This document shows positions 22,417 through 35,300 of a stretch of 64,000 bases of DNA, piece by piece. The notes below the pieces were generated by a model, which was not told the DNA's origin, did no database searches, and was given only the letters and a program-made list of their open reading frames with translations. The DNA comes from Branchiostoma lanceolatum (Eukaryota; Chordata; Leptocardii; Amphioxiformes; Branchiostomatidae). Location: contig NC_089730.1 in assembly GCF_035083965.1 (NCBI RefSeq), forward strand, positions 16,103,242 to 16,167,241, written 5' to 3'. Made by a program: the position numbers and the translations under genes. Position 1 is the stretch's first letter, and each line of letters starts with the position of its first letter.

Positions 22417-23220
22417 CACACCACATCACACGGTAAAACCCTTGTTTTGATTATATGAAATTTCAACTGTTTTAGATTTTTCTATACGACACAATATAAA
22501 CATTATTACGTGTGGGGTGAATTGCAACCACAGCATTGCTAAACTTCAACAAGGTACTACCGGTAGTACTATTACATAAAAAGGGAAGGTGTCCGAAAAC
22601 AATTCTATACTATCCCTCAAAATAATAGAGGTAACGTTACATCTCCGATTACAACAGAGTTTCCAACAGTGGATACCACTGGTTCATTTACAGCATTCGT
22701 GTTGCTAACATTGACTAGTCAGCACATGGAATACGTTTCTTCTTAATTTCTGTTCAATTAGTCAAGTTACACAGATAAAAAGTGTTCAGCATACAAATAG
22801 CTAAACTTTTACTTTAGGAGTTAACGTGGTATGGAAATACTCTAGTACAGTGAAACTGAAACTATAACATTTTGTCCCTAATTATAAACAGTACGATAGA
22901 TGTTCGAAAAGTCTCTTGCTGGCAGAGATTTTCTTTTGAGAAGAAAGACTCGAATGCACGACTTTTGTCGTCTCTACCAGACTAACTACGCTGGCTATTA
23001 GTAGAATAATTTCCATTGGAGTTTGGTCACGCAATTGCAGTTTCGTTTGCCCGCATAGTTCCTAAGAGGAAATGTTATCCTTAAACGCATTAATCATCTC
23101 TGTATGTAACGTTATGCAAGAAAGATTATATCGTCAACCTTTCCCAGGAACCTTGCACCTGCTTCACTGGATCCGGTGGAAACGAATGTCGGACGTTTCG
23201 GCCCATGGACAGCTCGCCCC

Positions 23221-23330
23221 CCCCCCCCCCCCCAAAGATCAGGACGTTTCGGCTCAAGGTCCAGGACGGTTCGGCCCCAGGCTGTGGACGTTTCGGCCCC
23301 AGGTCCAGGACTGTTCGGCCCAAGAAAATC
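23221..23330 (+). repeat. Poly(C) tract and 22-bp minisatellite
   Basis: After a run of C (23217-23233) the motif GGACGTTTCGGCYC starts at 23242, 23264, 23286 and 23308, an exact 22-bp period. A fifth motif lies before the C run at 23191. It sits at the right breakpoint of duplication copy A. Confidence 0.85.
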
Positions 23331-23574
23331 ATGATTATACCGATCGTGACGCGTGAAGTACCAAGATACGTTGTCTGACAAAGGGACGCGGTCTCTCTTG
23401 AAAATAACGTTGATTGTTGATGCGTGTTTCGGCCAAATAACATATATAAATATCAAAAGTACAAACTCCAAGTTTAACTTCTCTGACAATAGAACGCGGC
23501 CTTAATCGAGAATCATCTCGAATGCCGATGCGCCGGCGGTCATCAGTGGACTCATACCACGCCATGCAGCGGCG

Positions 23575-23735
<161 letters not shown>

Positions 23736-23839
23736 GTTTCGGATGTAACTTAATTGCGGTAGATCAGTGTGTTTGCCATGTTTTAATGTATTCACGGGGT
23801 ATAACGTACGTCACGGGATGGCCAGACACATTCGGTGGT

Positions 23840-24000
23840 CGCAGAGATCTATCAGCCGCAACGCGCAGACACATTCGACGCGCCGCGGAAAAATCAGCCG
23901 TCCGCGCAGACCTATCAGCCGCAACGCGCAGACAAATTCGACGCCGCGCGGACCTATCAGCCGCTCGCGCGGAAAAATCAGCCGTGGGACAGCGCCATCA
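23840..24000 (+). repeat. CG-rich tandem repeat (CTATCAGCCG)
   Basis: CTATCAGCCG begins at 23849, 23912 and 23954. Between them CAACGCGCAGACAMATTCGACG and CGCGGAAAAATCAGCCG recur. Units are 63 and 42 bp, so the array is built from two sub-blocks. Strikingly CpG-rich against its surroundings. Confidence 0.75.
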
Positions 24001-24578
24001 GGTGTCTCACTACTGCCTTCAGAGAGCGCTGGGAAGGCCGCGCCAAGGTAGGTCCTCCACAATTTCCTTCTCTAGCGTCATATAGAGACATCGACTGGTA
24101 ATCTAACTAGGCCTGTCAGGTGCCAGACTATCGTAGGGTCATCCAGAGCCAGAAATAATCGGCAGGTCTTCAAATTAAGTCGAGATAAAGGGAGAACAGT
24201 TCTAAATCGGTGACACACCACATCGAAGTTGTCAAGGTAAACAGTGGCCAATGCCGTATTTTGGGCTATTAGAAGCAAAGACATCGGCGGTTTTGACGTC
24301 TTTTAATGTGATTGGGTGTCCAGAACAATGTAACATACTCTGGAATTGATGTAATATGCCCACAGAGCGAAAATATGTGGTAGAAGTGATACCGCTATAT
24401 AAAGCCCCCCTCCCCCATCGTTCAGTACGAACCACCACGTGTAGACCGATGTTAACATATCTTATAGCAGTATTAAAGCCATAAGAAGCGAAATTGTTGT
24501 CGTCATTTAAATGAAGATGCATAGTCATCAATGTTTATCCAGACAAAGGCATTCATTTTTGAAATTTGCATTTCAGCC

Positions 24579-24929
24579 ATGGAGTTTGATGAGTTGAAGA
24601 GGTTTGTGCATGTGACCACTAATGTAAAACCACCTGTTCCACCCTACAAGTCCAGCCTTCAGGAGGGAGGTGTAGAACCACCTAACAAGCCATGCCTTGG
24701 GGAGGGGCGGCGTACCTGGTCTTCAAGTAACAGCACCAGTGGATCCCGTTCAAACACCAGCACCAGTGGATCCAGTGAGGGTTCAGTGTCTTTTGAAGAG
24801 TCCAACGAGTCCGATGACCTACCTGGTGTGGTTGTGCCAGCTGAAGATGTAGAAAAGGATGTCTCCTCCCCCACACGCAGGACTACAGTACAGTCTGTGT
24901 ACACATGGCAAGTGCTAAGCGAACAGTAG
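24579..24929 (+). CDS. Orphan Ser/acidic-rich open frame, possible exon
   Basis: Preceded by a good acceptor (TTTGCATTTCAG/CC), ATG at 24579 opens 116 residues: MEFDELKRFVHVTTNVKPP, a proline-rich stretch, two SGSRSNTSTSGSS-like Ser/Thr repeats, then ESNESDDLPGVVVPAEDVEK, ending in TAG. No family recognised, no membrane segment. It lies in the non-duplicated spacer between the finger copies. It may be a terminal exon, a retained transposon fragment, or chance. Confidence 0.35.
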   Translation: MEFDELKRFVHVTTNVKPPVPPYKSSLQEGGVEPPNKPCLGEGRRTWSSSNSTSGSRSNTSTSGSSEGSVSFEESNESDDLPGVVVPAEDVEKDVSSPTRRTTVQSVYTWQVLSEQ

Positions 24930-25622
24930 TTCACTAGCTAAACACAAGCGTCGCTGCCATGGGGCTGATAAAGGACCAGCAATTTAGTGTGGGTTGTGCA
25001 ATAAAGACTTTATTTATGCTAGAGACTTTCAGGATCACTTAGTTGAATCAAGTATAATGCACCTGTACAGTGCCATATTTTCATCTGTAGTGTTGGGAAA
25101 ATGAAGGCGCCGAGACTCGGTATTTGACTGGTTTTGACTTTGTTCTTTTTATTTCAAGAGTCAATATTTATAAACGATCAGAATACTTTAATTTGTAATC
25201 TATAGCAATAAATTAAGCTAAGTGCAATATGATTACAACATAGTCATTTGCCAAGTGATGTATAACAAGATCAAGAACATGGTATTGCAATTCAGCAAAT
25301 ATATATTTTGTAAACAACCAGAATAAATTTAGTTATATATACCTATATTTTGTGTGTCATTTTTGGATTAACATTTCAGGAAATACAGATGGTCAGTACA
25401 ATGATGCAACGCTGAGATGGTCCATTACTTAAATCTGTAAATATAACAACCTGACAAAGTATAGTCTTCATCTAATATCATGTGCTATTTCAAACATACT
25501 GCATAGTACCAAAATTGATTAATAATCTACTCAATCACTACATATCTCTATGAATATAGATTTCTACGGTAAATATGGAGTTATTTGAATATTTCAGTTG
25601 TACATTGTATGATTTCCGTTGC

Positions 25623-25880
25623 TTAGTGCCTTTCGTATAAAGGGAGAGAAGGGTACAGTCCAGAAAAAGTGTCCTTGACGCTAGCTCGAGTAGGAGTTGA
25701 CCAGGAGAATTGTGTTTCTTTCTGCCTGGGACTTGCTGCAGTGCTGTCATCAATGCCAATGTTATCTTCTGTTACCCATACATCTTCAACTTCGCAATCT
25801 GTGTTTGCTTTCCAGGTGCCCGTTGCTTTGTTTCTACACCTTTTCCGCGGATATAGTGTCAACCTGAGTCGACGAGTCAT
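25623..25880 (-). CDS. Orphan basic open frame, possible terminal exon
   Basis: On the minus strand, after acceptor ATTTTTCAG/AA, the frame reads MTRRLRLTLYPRKRCRNKA, then CEVEDVWVTEDNIGIDD and a Ser/Thr/Pro tail, 85 residues to TAA. It faces the plus-strand orphan frame at 24579-24929. Not recognised; no partner exons found on this strand nearby. Confidence 0.3.
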   Translation of the reverse strand: MTRRLRLTLYPRKRCRNKATGTWKANTDCEVEDVWVTEDNIGIDDSTAASPRQKETQFSWSTPTRASVKDTFSGLYPSLPLYERH

Positions 25881-26536
25881 TTCTGAAAAATGTCAGGGTT
25901 GATTACTTGCAGTGACACATTATACCTGGGTAATAGTTAAACTAGCAATATAATAAACAATCTTGCGAGAAACGTATGAGATGTTCGTTGTATCATCTAG
26001 ATGAGGATAATCCTAGTGTTTTGATGGGTTACAAAGTTTTCTATCGAGGTGGACTGTACATGTAGATGATCCTGCCTTGAATGATGATTTTAACTGTTAT
26101 ATTTATGTGAAGGAATTGTTTGTGTATATTTTGTGGTTTATGTATATTGTGTGAGTAGAAGGGTTTGATAAATATGCCTACATTTCATGAAATAAAGATG
26201 AATAAAGCCAAAAAATGGTTAATATATGGAGGTGTCTAGACATAATATGTTTTCTCCATGTGTAGGCGGCATTTCAATAGATAGCTGCATTTGCTCTTGT
26301 GCCATAAGTGTGAATTGGCCATGATTTCCTGGAGCCTGGAAGTAAACAGTGTCCTTCAAAGAGGAGATAATGCATAAAGAAACAAATTACACCTGTGTCA
26401 ATAGTTTGATAATCATGCCATCAATGCGTCAAATTAAACATATTGTTTGAGAGTAAGTCGATCAGGATAAAACGACTGAGCAGGCAAATGTGAGCGCTTG
26501 GAGACGTTTTGTAAAGGGGCGCGTTCTTTTTCCTGA

Positions 26537-26632
26537 TTTCGTAAGGGGCACGGTGAATTCTACCTGCGACATTTGTGGAAAAGTTTTCGTCAATTCCTAA
26601 GCGCGAAGTCGTCACAGGAATACAGTACATTC
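26537..26632 (+). pseudogene. Broken upstream finger, copy B
   Basis: Same lesion as at 22010-22105: GTG in place of ATG, and TAA inside the finger helix. Sequence is essentially identical to copy A. Confidence 0.7.
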
Positions 26633-26688
26633 TAACGTGTGTGTGTTGTAAAGGGGCGTTTCTTTCTGAATATCCTAAGAGGGGCACG

Positions 26689-26943
26689 ATGACTTTTACC
26701 TGCGACATTTGTGGAAAAGTTTTCACCAAATCTATCTCTCAAAGTCGTCACAGGAATACAGTACATGCGGACGGGCCACCAGCGCACCGGTGTGGTATAT
26801 GTGGAGCCTTGTTTTCTAGAAGAGACAACCTGAAACGCCATGAGCTGACGACACATGACTCCAGCAGGCCTACGTACGTGTGCGACTCCTGTGGCAGGGT
26901 TTTCCACAGACGGGATCACATCGTTCGTCACTTTCGTGTGTAG
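26689..26943 (+). CDS. Short C2H2 zinc-finger protein or exon, copy B
   Basis: 84 residues, same layout as copy A. Three amino-acid differences: AGT to AAA (Ser to Lys) at helix position -1 of finger 1, AGC to AAC (Ser to Asn) at helix position +3 of finger 2, and Ser to Pro in the linker between fingers 1 and 2. Synonymous changes are few (GCT/GCG, TGT/TGC). Finger 3 ends at the same TAG before its final His. Open frame, splice-like upstream context and uncertainty are as for copy A. Whether the frame is transcribed cannot be told from sequence. Confidence 0.6.
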   Translation: MTFTCDICGKVFTKSISQSRHRNTVHADGPPAHRCGICGALFSRRDNLKRHELTTHDSSRPTYVCDSCGRVFHRRDHIVRHFRV

Positions 26944-27810
26944 CACACCACATCACACGGTAAAACCTTTGTTTTGTTTATCTGATACCAACGCCATGTT
27001 GATTTGATTATATAAAGTTTCAACTGTTTTAGATTTTTCTATACGACACAATATAAACATTATTACGTGTGGGGTGAATTGCAACCACAGCATTGCTAAA
27101 CTTCAACAAGGTACTACCGGTAGTACTATTACATAAAAAGGGAAGGTGTCCGAAAACAATCCTGTACTATCCCTCAAAATAATAGAGGTAACGTTACATC
27201 TTCCATCTCCGATTACAACAGAGTTTCCAACAGTGGATACCACTGGTTCATTTACAGCATTCGTGTTGCTAACATTACACTAATTTCAGCACACGGAATA
27301 CGTTTCTTCTTAATTTCTGTTCAATTAGTCAAGTTACACAGATAAAAAGTGTTCAGCATACAAATAGCTAAACTTTTACTTTAGGAGATAACGTTAACGT
27401 GGTATAAATACTATGGTACAATGAAACTGAAACTGAACATTTTGTCCCTAATTATAAACAGTACGATAGATGTTCTAAAAGTCTCTTGCTGGCAGATATT
27501 TTCTTTTGAGAAGAAAGACTCGAATGCACGACTTTGGTCGTCTCTACCAGACTAACTACGCTGGCTATTAGGAGAATAATTTCCATGGGAGTTTGGTCAC
27601 ACAGTTGCAGTTTCGTTTGCCCGCATAGTTTCCAAGAGGAAATGTTATCCTTCAACGCATTAATTATCTCTGTATGTATTCCAAGAAATATTATATCGTC
27701 AACCTTTCCCATGACCAGGAACCTTGCACCTGCTTCACTGGATCCGGTGGAAACCGGCTTTTGACTTACCTACACCACGAATCACTCTTCATTACTGTAC
27801 TCACGGTCAA

Positions 27811-27960
27811 CATGGATCACGCTAAAAACAAGGAAGACAAATCTACCCAAAATTTGGTCGCCTCGCTACGAATTACGGGAAATCAAAATTATCTGCCTTA
27901 CGCCTTACAGAAAAGAGCAGATCTAGACTCTCATCTCAGACTCTACTTTTATGAAGCATG
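27811..27960 (+). CDS. Small open frame of unknown status
   Basis: ATG at 27811 opens 49 residues (MDHAKNKEDKSTQNLVASLR, then ITGNQNYLPYALQKRADLDS, then HLRLYFYEA) to TGA. Directly downstream of duplication copy B, within 500 bp of the likely ZDHHC23 promoter. No recognised domain. Could be chance. Confidence 0.2.
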
Positions 27961-28189
27961 ATTTTGCGTATGGATATTCATATTAGTATCATTAGTCTGA
28001 GGGAACTGAGTTGTGGAAATGTCATGGAAATTAAGACACAAGCGTAATATCTTTTGTGATTAATATTTTAAGCATTTCTTTAAGTGCCCCGAAGTGAATC
28101 CGAAGTGTCCCAAGAAAGGGGACATGTTTATCTATGACGTCACCGTCAGGTTGGGGGAAGACCTGCCGGTGCATTCTGGGAAATTTTCA

Positions 28190-28333
28190 CCATAGCCAAG
28201 GCAACGTGAACCTCGCGGAAAAAGGCGGTAAAATGTCTTAAAATTGCCACAGTCGCCAAGATATTGAGACGCAGGGGACTTCCGAAGAACCCTAGCTTCT
28301 TAAGACATCAACGAGCTATGCAAAGATGACATG
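28190..28333 (+). other. Candidate 5' UTR exon and promoter of ZDHHC23
   Basis: A CG-richer stretch ends at GACATG/GTAAGT (donor after 28333). Joining it to the acceptor at 32307 keeps no upstream ATG in frame with the protein, so it would be non-coding and translation would start at 32322. The link is inferred from donor strength and position. Confidence 0.4.
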
Positions 28334-31300
28334 GTAAGTGGTAAAGTAGGAGATAATCCGATGTTGTCCCAGTCCCGTTATAGTAGCCCCCTCCCCACCC
28401 AACCTGCTTCAGACTACATGGATTTTATTCTACTTGAATAATTATCAATAAGTATGAAAATTAATATAGTAATCGTGGTTTGTTGTTTTCTTTGTCATGC
28501 AGCGTCCGGAAATTTTTCAATTCAGAAGAGAACATTTTTATACTAGATTTTTAAATTTGGCCCAAAGTACAAGATTTTGATATTCTGAAAAATTATGAAT
28601 ATGATGTGTGCTCAGAAGTGTGATTTTATATATTGCCCCCTTGAAAACTGCACGCTATATTATAGAGGGTGATACTTATATTTGACAACCACATAAGTAG
28701 GACTATGGAGATAACCCTCATAGGATATTGATAATATGTAGATTTATGTCAGAATTATTACATGTATGTGAGATCATGATAACGTTATATTTTTTTGATT
28801 ATAGCCAAGGTTTAACGTTATATGCTATCTTACAATGTTAGTATCTGATATATTAAATGTAAATGTTCCACTAAAAATGAAAAATTTTGCAAACCATTTC
28901 ATACATTTCTATTTACATGTATGTATACTACAATATAGCACTGCTAAACTCACTTATGACTTTATGTAAACTTAAGCTTAACCTTAGCACACTGAAGTAG
29001 CTGTTTGGCTACCAATTCTCTATTGGTTACGGGGTTAGGCAGCAGGGAGAAGGTTAAGGTTTGACCTGAATTGCCCACGTTTCCACATGGCCAGCCCATT
29101 AACACTAACAGGGAGCACACCACAGATCACATGCTACTGATTTGAGTCCTGCTAACACTAGACTAATGCTCATATGTAAATGGACACTGACTTTGGTTCA
29201 GCTGTCCAAGGACATGCACAGTGTAAGGTTACTGGTGGTTTATGGCTCATAATGTCATGTAGATTGGAGTGATCATGTTTCATTCTTGCTGGTGAGTTCA
29301 CTTATTACTGACTCGCAAATACATAATCGGGGCCCTCCTATTATGTTTCCGTCTTTTTCCAGCACAAATGTCTTGATCTAAGAATGGGGGAAGGAGAAAG
29401 GATATTATCATAAGACTAAGTGAAAGATATTTTTTTGGAAGTCTTGTTTCCAGATGTTTATTTTTGGGGGGGCTTGAAGTTTGACATTAACGTTTTTACA
29501 AGTCCAAGTAAGGTTTGTTGTTTAGGTACAACTGTGCAACACTACAAGTAGGCCCTCAACACCTTAAGTACTAGTATGCAGTTTGGCCTACAAATTGGTA
29601 CAATTCTGTCATTAACTACTAGTACTAGTAGACCCTTAGGAATGTGAAACATAAATCATGATTATTGCTCTTGTTACTGTGCACAGTATTTAACGTTCCA
29701 ATGCTCCAGTATTGTAATGCTTTGATATACTGAATACGAAGTCTAAGTTTCAGTTGTAAGTTTACCCTGCAATATTTGCCGATATCATATCTACAGAGCC
29801 CAACGGAATGAAATATTTATCGTATTAATGGATTCTGCAGCTGACACGTGGCGCCAGTTGGTGCCAAAAATCAGTCCCAGTGGGGTTTGATGGCTATCCT
29901 TTCTGTCTCTCCAACCTCCCCAGGTCATGCCAGTAACTACTACCACTATAGTTCTACTACCACTATAGTATAGGATAATGATCACATTTACTGTCAAATA
30001 CTAGTATATATGTATACATGTAATGAAGGTTAGACCTTCAGGTAGTAAGATACGATGATACTGAATGAAATAACAGTTACTCAAGCAGCTAGCTGGATAG
30101 AATGTGGAAGTAGTCCAAGGTTTCAGACAGCACCTGCTGTCTTTTGTCAGTGTCTAAAATTATAACATTATATATGCATGAAATGTAAGTGTATTCATCA
30201 TGCATCTACAACTTACAAGATATATCTACAATGATGAAAAAAGATAAACACTTTTAAAGGTAGTCCCATAGTCTTTAAGTGGGTTGTTCTTCACTGTGTC
30301 TAGGGCTCAATATTGGAAGGCAGACCCCAACCCTGAGCATTCCTTCCACCGCTTTTTACCTAGCCCAACCGAAATCAAGTACTAGTACACATCTCTGGAC
30401 AGAGCCGCTTGGAAGCGCTGTGTGAAGACTGGCCGACTGCTGCCCACCCCTGCGTCATGTCAGGGAACCCCGCAGCAGTATAATCTAATAATGGATACTA
30501 CTACTAGACACTACTACTATCTTTAAACCTAGCTGGAGTGAGGAAGTAGTGTAAAGTGCCTTTCCCAAGGACATAACTCCAGCCAGGAATCAAACCCGTG
30601 ACCTCTTGATCTTGAGCCATGTACTAGCCACTAGATTCTAAAAATAGAAAAGGACTAGATATGATTTATGATTATCTATTCTGTTTACTGTTGATTTATC
30701 AAGCATCAGAAATTAAATGCCTAACATTTTTTTGTTCAAAACTGTTAATGGTTAATGTTCTTTTGGCAGAGCTAAAATGATTGTGGTGGTTGATTCCAAA
30801 AGTGGAGGAAATCTGTACATGTAATTTTGAAGAAAATGGAATGAAATTTATACTGATTTTTCAAAAGAAAGCTCATACTCATGTAAGTAAAAATAGTTAT
30901 TGATCATTTGAGTGATATTGATTGATATGCAGTGTAGCTAAATCCTATAGGATAGAAATTTCACAAGCCAAGTAATCTGTACTACACAATCAATAATGAT
31001 TGATGACAAACCTGTCACAAACTTCACAAATATTGAAGAAACAGCGCTGGCACATTCTCACGCAAACCTCTGATATTTCGAATATGTTGTCATTCTGATT
31101 TCTGCCATTAAGCTGCGGTATTTCACTGGACTGCGGCACGTTGGCAACCTTGCTTTGTCCTAAATTGGATTTGTGTTACTCTTGACTTGATAATGGGAAT
31201 TTCCTGCAAAACTAACAAATATGTCTATCATAAAGACAACAAATAAAACAGTACTAGTACTAGTAGTCACGCGAAGTGTAAAAACATTGTTTTTTTATCC

Positions 31301-32300
31301 AGTGCTCTGCTAGTGGTCCACCAAAAACCGGTTAAGGTCGGCAGGTTTTTGCTTGGGTTGGTCGGGGAACCGAAAACACAACATTTCTTTTCCTATACTA
31401 TTACATCACGTAAAAGTGAAAGAAAAGAGAATGTCTTTGGCCTAAACTATTTTTGGTAGCCCTTGACGGTTCCATTTTTAGCATGGTTCCAATGATCATG
31501 ATATATAAGCGTCTCATTTTGCATTTTGCCCTAGATAAAATGTATCAAATGACAAGAGGGAATTTTAATGTAATCAGTCGGTGGACTACTAGTAATGAGT
31601 AATCTGAATGAGAAGTGGAGAGGACATTTACACCAGTTTGACATGCGGGAGCATGTGTGTGGATTAACAAAGAGTTATCACAGACAGATGTAGGACAGGG
31701 ACAGACTGGAGGGAATGGTATATACTAAATCTGATCCTGCCTCTAATTTCATTGTCCTCTTATGTATGTTACAATGTGTATGTTATAATGTATATTGTAT
31801 AACAATGTGTGCTTGGCCATATTTCTACTTGTCATGTACAGTCTGAATTTGAATTTTTTTTAAATGATTGTTCCTACATGTTGTATATAGTTGCATTCTC
31901 TTATATTTAGATATAGCTTAGGGATTGCATTTGTCACTTTGGATGGTGGCATAAAGCCAGCAGCCCTGTGTATGAAGAAGCTTCAGGCGTAAAAGAACCC
32001 GACACACTTATCAAGAAGAGTAGGGGAGACCCAGGGTACTTGGCTAAAACAAGCTATAACGAATCTAAGCAGCATGTACTAAATACACCTTCATGTAGCT
32101 ACTTGAAAAAGCAATATGGTTCACCTCAATTTACCTTTACCTTTGCTACATACCATTTCACATACTGTTATGTACTGTACATTGTACATTGTACTGTATG
32201 TCATGAGAGAGAACTATGGTACATATACAGGCAGAAACCTGTGTCTTTGTTGTCACAATTAATCACATAGTTGCAAGGTCACTGACAGTGTGACATGTCC
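28334..32300 (+). other. Upstream intron/intergenic of ZDHHC23, repeats
   Basis: AT-rich and non-coding. It holds a repeat shared with 49355-49480 (30025-30165, GGTTAGAMMTCNAGGTARTAAGATACG-like), the nested SINE at 30266-30650, and several TACTAGTA palindromes. No protein-coding segment is convincing, including the open frame at 31968-32270. Confidence 0.4.
30266..30650 (-). mobile_element. tRNA-derived SINE, family B, split by a later insertion
   Basis: 30266-30387 and 30526-30650 match the two halves of the uninterrupted minus-strand copy at 42352-42640 (GTGTCTAGGGCYAGTATYG ... GGAGTGAGGAAAGT ... CAAACCCGTGACCTCTTGATC). The break holds 30388-30525, an inverted copy of the repeat at 8522 and 57866, flanked by ACTACTAGACACTACTACTA-type simple sequence. 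Confidence 0.7.
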
Positions 32301-32321
32301 TGTGCAGCTGAAGCGGAGAAG

Positions 32322-35300
32322 ATGGGTGAGTCCCAGCGGAGTAGTGAGGAGGAGGGGGAGATGGAGGGGCTGTGCTGCTGTGAGTACATCAACACCCAGG
32401 GGGAGCGCAGTCACCTGCTCATGTCCTTCTGTGACTGTGAGGCCCTGGACAGTGCTGCAGACAGGTACAGAACAGTCCACATATGCATTGTTTGCGGTAA
32501 AATTCCTTTTGGGTGAATAGTACTAAAAACACTTGAAAAGTATAATGTTTTTTGCTGCATCAGTTCACATAGCTATCATTGTATACCTGCATATCATGAG
32601 ATGTCCATCTGTGGCTGTGAGGCCTTGGCGTCGGACAGTGCTGCAGACAGGTACATTGTACAGTTCAGTCCGCAACTTGTTTGAAATAAAATTCCTTTTG
32701 GATGAATCGACAGTCATTCAAATCAAGTACAGATCAGTACTTCTATCCTAAGTTTAGTTTTAAGACCTGGAAGTGGATTCTTTTAATGTTTATGCCAAGT
32801 AAAACATGTCCCCTGTCACTTTATTGTGTCTCCAACATTTACATGTGTCTCCAACTTTATCTGTCTTTTCTTTCTTTCTCTCTCTCTTTGTATGTGACCT
32901 TTGATGTTATCTAGAGGTCAAAAAGTCATAAGAACAGCCAGAGAATAAAAATTGTTAGAAATAAAATTATTTCAGTTTATTACAATTTTGTTTAGAAGAA
33001 ATGTACTCTTTATCTTACCGCAACATTAACAGTAACTGTTGAAGAATGGAAAACTTTTTTTGAGGAACATTTCTGTCTAAAGTGTTGTGTACATACTTTA
33101 CAAGACCATTCCCAAAAATGTTCTTTAGTAAGTCCTTTTCTGATGATCTCAACCCCCTGCATTTAAAGTCTTTCAAAAGACTTACAAATCTAAAAGATAT
33201 CGACATGCCTCCAAGCAATAAAAGTTTTTGTTTTTGAATCCACTCTTGTATCACAGTGTGATTGAATCAAAGCCCTCCCTTATTGACATTTTGCCAAGCC
33301 TGTTTCCAATCAATGCTCTTTATGCCAATATGTCTTCAAAAATTCATGAGGCTTTTGTATCAAGGATAGGAGAACAGTTAGAACACATCTATTTTGTCTA
33401 TGAAATGAGGGCCTGATGTCATTTGAGTGACAAATAGCCGTGCCAGTTATTGTCAGTAGATCCGTTTGCAGAACATTCAGGAAAGATAGTCCCAATTCAC
33501 CCTCCACTCGCAAAAAAATCCTACTCCTGTGAGGGTTTGGTAAGGATCTTTTTAACTTCAAGGTCTTGCTTTTCTTCTTTCTCTAGATCCTCAAATAATG
33601 TTCATTTGCTGTTTTTGGATAGAAAACCAACATGAAGAGTTATAGGGGTAATGTGCTGATCAGTGATCGCCAATTTTAACATTAGTCATGTTGGGTTTGC
33701 TGTACTGATATCACCTCATGTCATTTACACCTAACAGTTTATGTTCACCATGATACTGTAATTATAACACTCATCTCTTTTGTTTCTTTTTCAGATATTC
33801 ATCATCAAAGTAATTCTTAGACAGGTCTAATTTAAGGTTTCGTTTACATAATCATGGAGTATGGACAACCATGATGGCAATTTACTAATAGTAGTATGTC
33901 TAACTACTACTAGTAGTAATGCCATCATGGCGCAATACTTCAATTACTAAACTTAAACTTTAGTTCTTTGGACAAGCACATAACATTCTTTTTGAAAATA
34001 AGTGCCATCTCTGACGACCTAGAAATTAGTCCATGATGCCATCTACTAGATCTACTCGCTAAATATGACTAAAGGGCTCTGTACACAACCAAGTGTATTA
34101 TTCACACGGCCTTCCTCATGTCAGTTCTGACTCGTTCACTTTGCACTGCAGCTATAGGTGTTTCTGGTTACAGATGTCTGTTGAAGTAAACACTTGGTTG
34201 TGTTCAAAGAATCTTTTTATTCAGTGACTTGCTAACCTGAAACTACATGTATTCACGGGGTAGCTATATAGTATGGTTCTGGGGTACAGCCTTTGGTACA
34301 GTTATAACCTGTACAGAACGGATAGATTGATTTTCAGAACGATTGTTTTTCCAGGAATCGCAAACATCGCGTGGTGTCAGCCTGGAACTACGAGGAGTTT
34401 TACAGGAACTACAAGGAGGGGACAAAGCTACACAACCACTCCCACATCAAACGGGCCTCCAGGTGGATGATAACAACAATAATCTTGTCTTTTTCACCTT
34501 TGTTTTATCTGTTTGTTTGTTTTCTTTCAGCAGTGGAAGGGCCTCTGCATGTTCATGACTGAAAGAGTTGGAAGGACGAAGGGGATACTCTTTGTATAGA
34601 CCTTGATAAGTAATTCTAACAATGCATGATGATTTGCGTGAAATAAACTTTTATTTTTCTTTCGAAATGTTTAGTTAGTGTGATCTGTGGACAGCTTTTT
34701 CCTTCAGTAACGTTTATGATTATATCCAATCAAAATTGTATTAAGTTGACGTGAAGCCCATATGCATACATGTGCTGCGAAGCTGTTTGACCAATGTTTA
34801 AAAACAATTCAATCTCTACTACTTTGAATAAAGATCGGACAAGATCAAACAAGATCTTTTTCAGCATCACTATAATGTTCATTCTAGTGACGCTGAAGAA
34901 GGTTGATGGATGTCACTCAAAATATCAGGAAATTATATCCAAATCTTATCCAGTTGAAGAGATTGAATTGCTTTTAGAAATTGTCTAACTGGACATCTAA
35001 CCTTCATTAACCACTGACCAATGTTTTCTGTGAGTATATTGTTTGTTCATTTGATGCTATACGCTGTACAGTATATGACATGAGGAAAACTCTATATTTT
35101 CACAGGGTGTTCAAAAGACAGAAAGTACCAACCAGTAACTACGAGGCGCTATACATGACCCTGGAGGACCGCTTACGCATCCCCTGGTGTAACGGCAGGG
35201 GGGCCAAACAGATCAACCCCCAGGTCATCCCACCTCTGCTCCTGGTGCCACTGTCCCTCAACATTGCTGCTATCCACCCCCTGCTGACAGCAGTGGTACT

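Larger units (their letters stand above)
21491..23183 (+). repeat. Segmental duplication, copy A (~1.7 kb)
   Basis: Starts GTTTTGATGGGTTACAAAG and ends CTGGATCCGGTGGAAAC. It matches 26018-27754 almost base for base, in the same orientation, with short indels (copy B carries ~30 extra bases after the finger frame). The left breakpoint lies in the 3' flank of ZDHHC24 and the right breakpoint touches the 22-bp minisatellite. The copies are 4527 bp apart. Confidence 0.92.
26018..27754 (+). repeat. Segmental duplication, copy B (~1.7 kb)
   Basis: Second copy of 21491-23183. It includes the same AATAAA-bearing start, decayed finger, intact finger frame and downstream non-coding DNA. Outside the shared block the flanks are unrelated (CGGCTTTTGACTTACC follows copy B). 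Confidence 0.92.

Noticed and set aside
31968-32270. 100-residue open frame just upstream of the ZDHHC23 start
   Set aside because: Different frame from the protein, no acceptor/donor support, and the C-terminal part is low-complexity Tyr/Thr/Phe.
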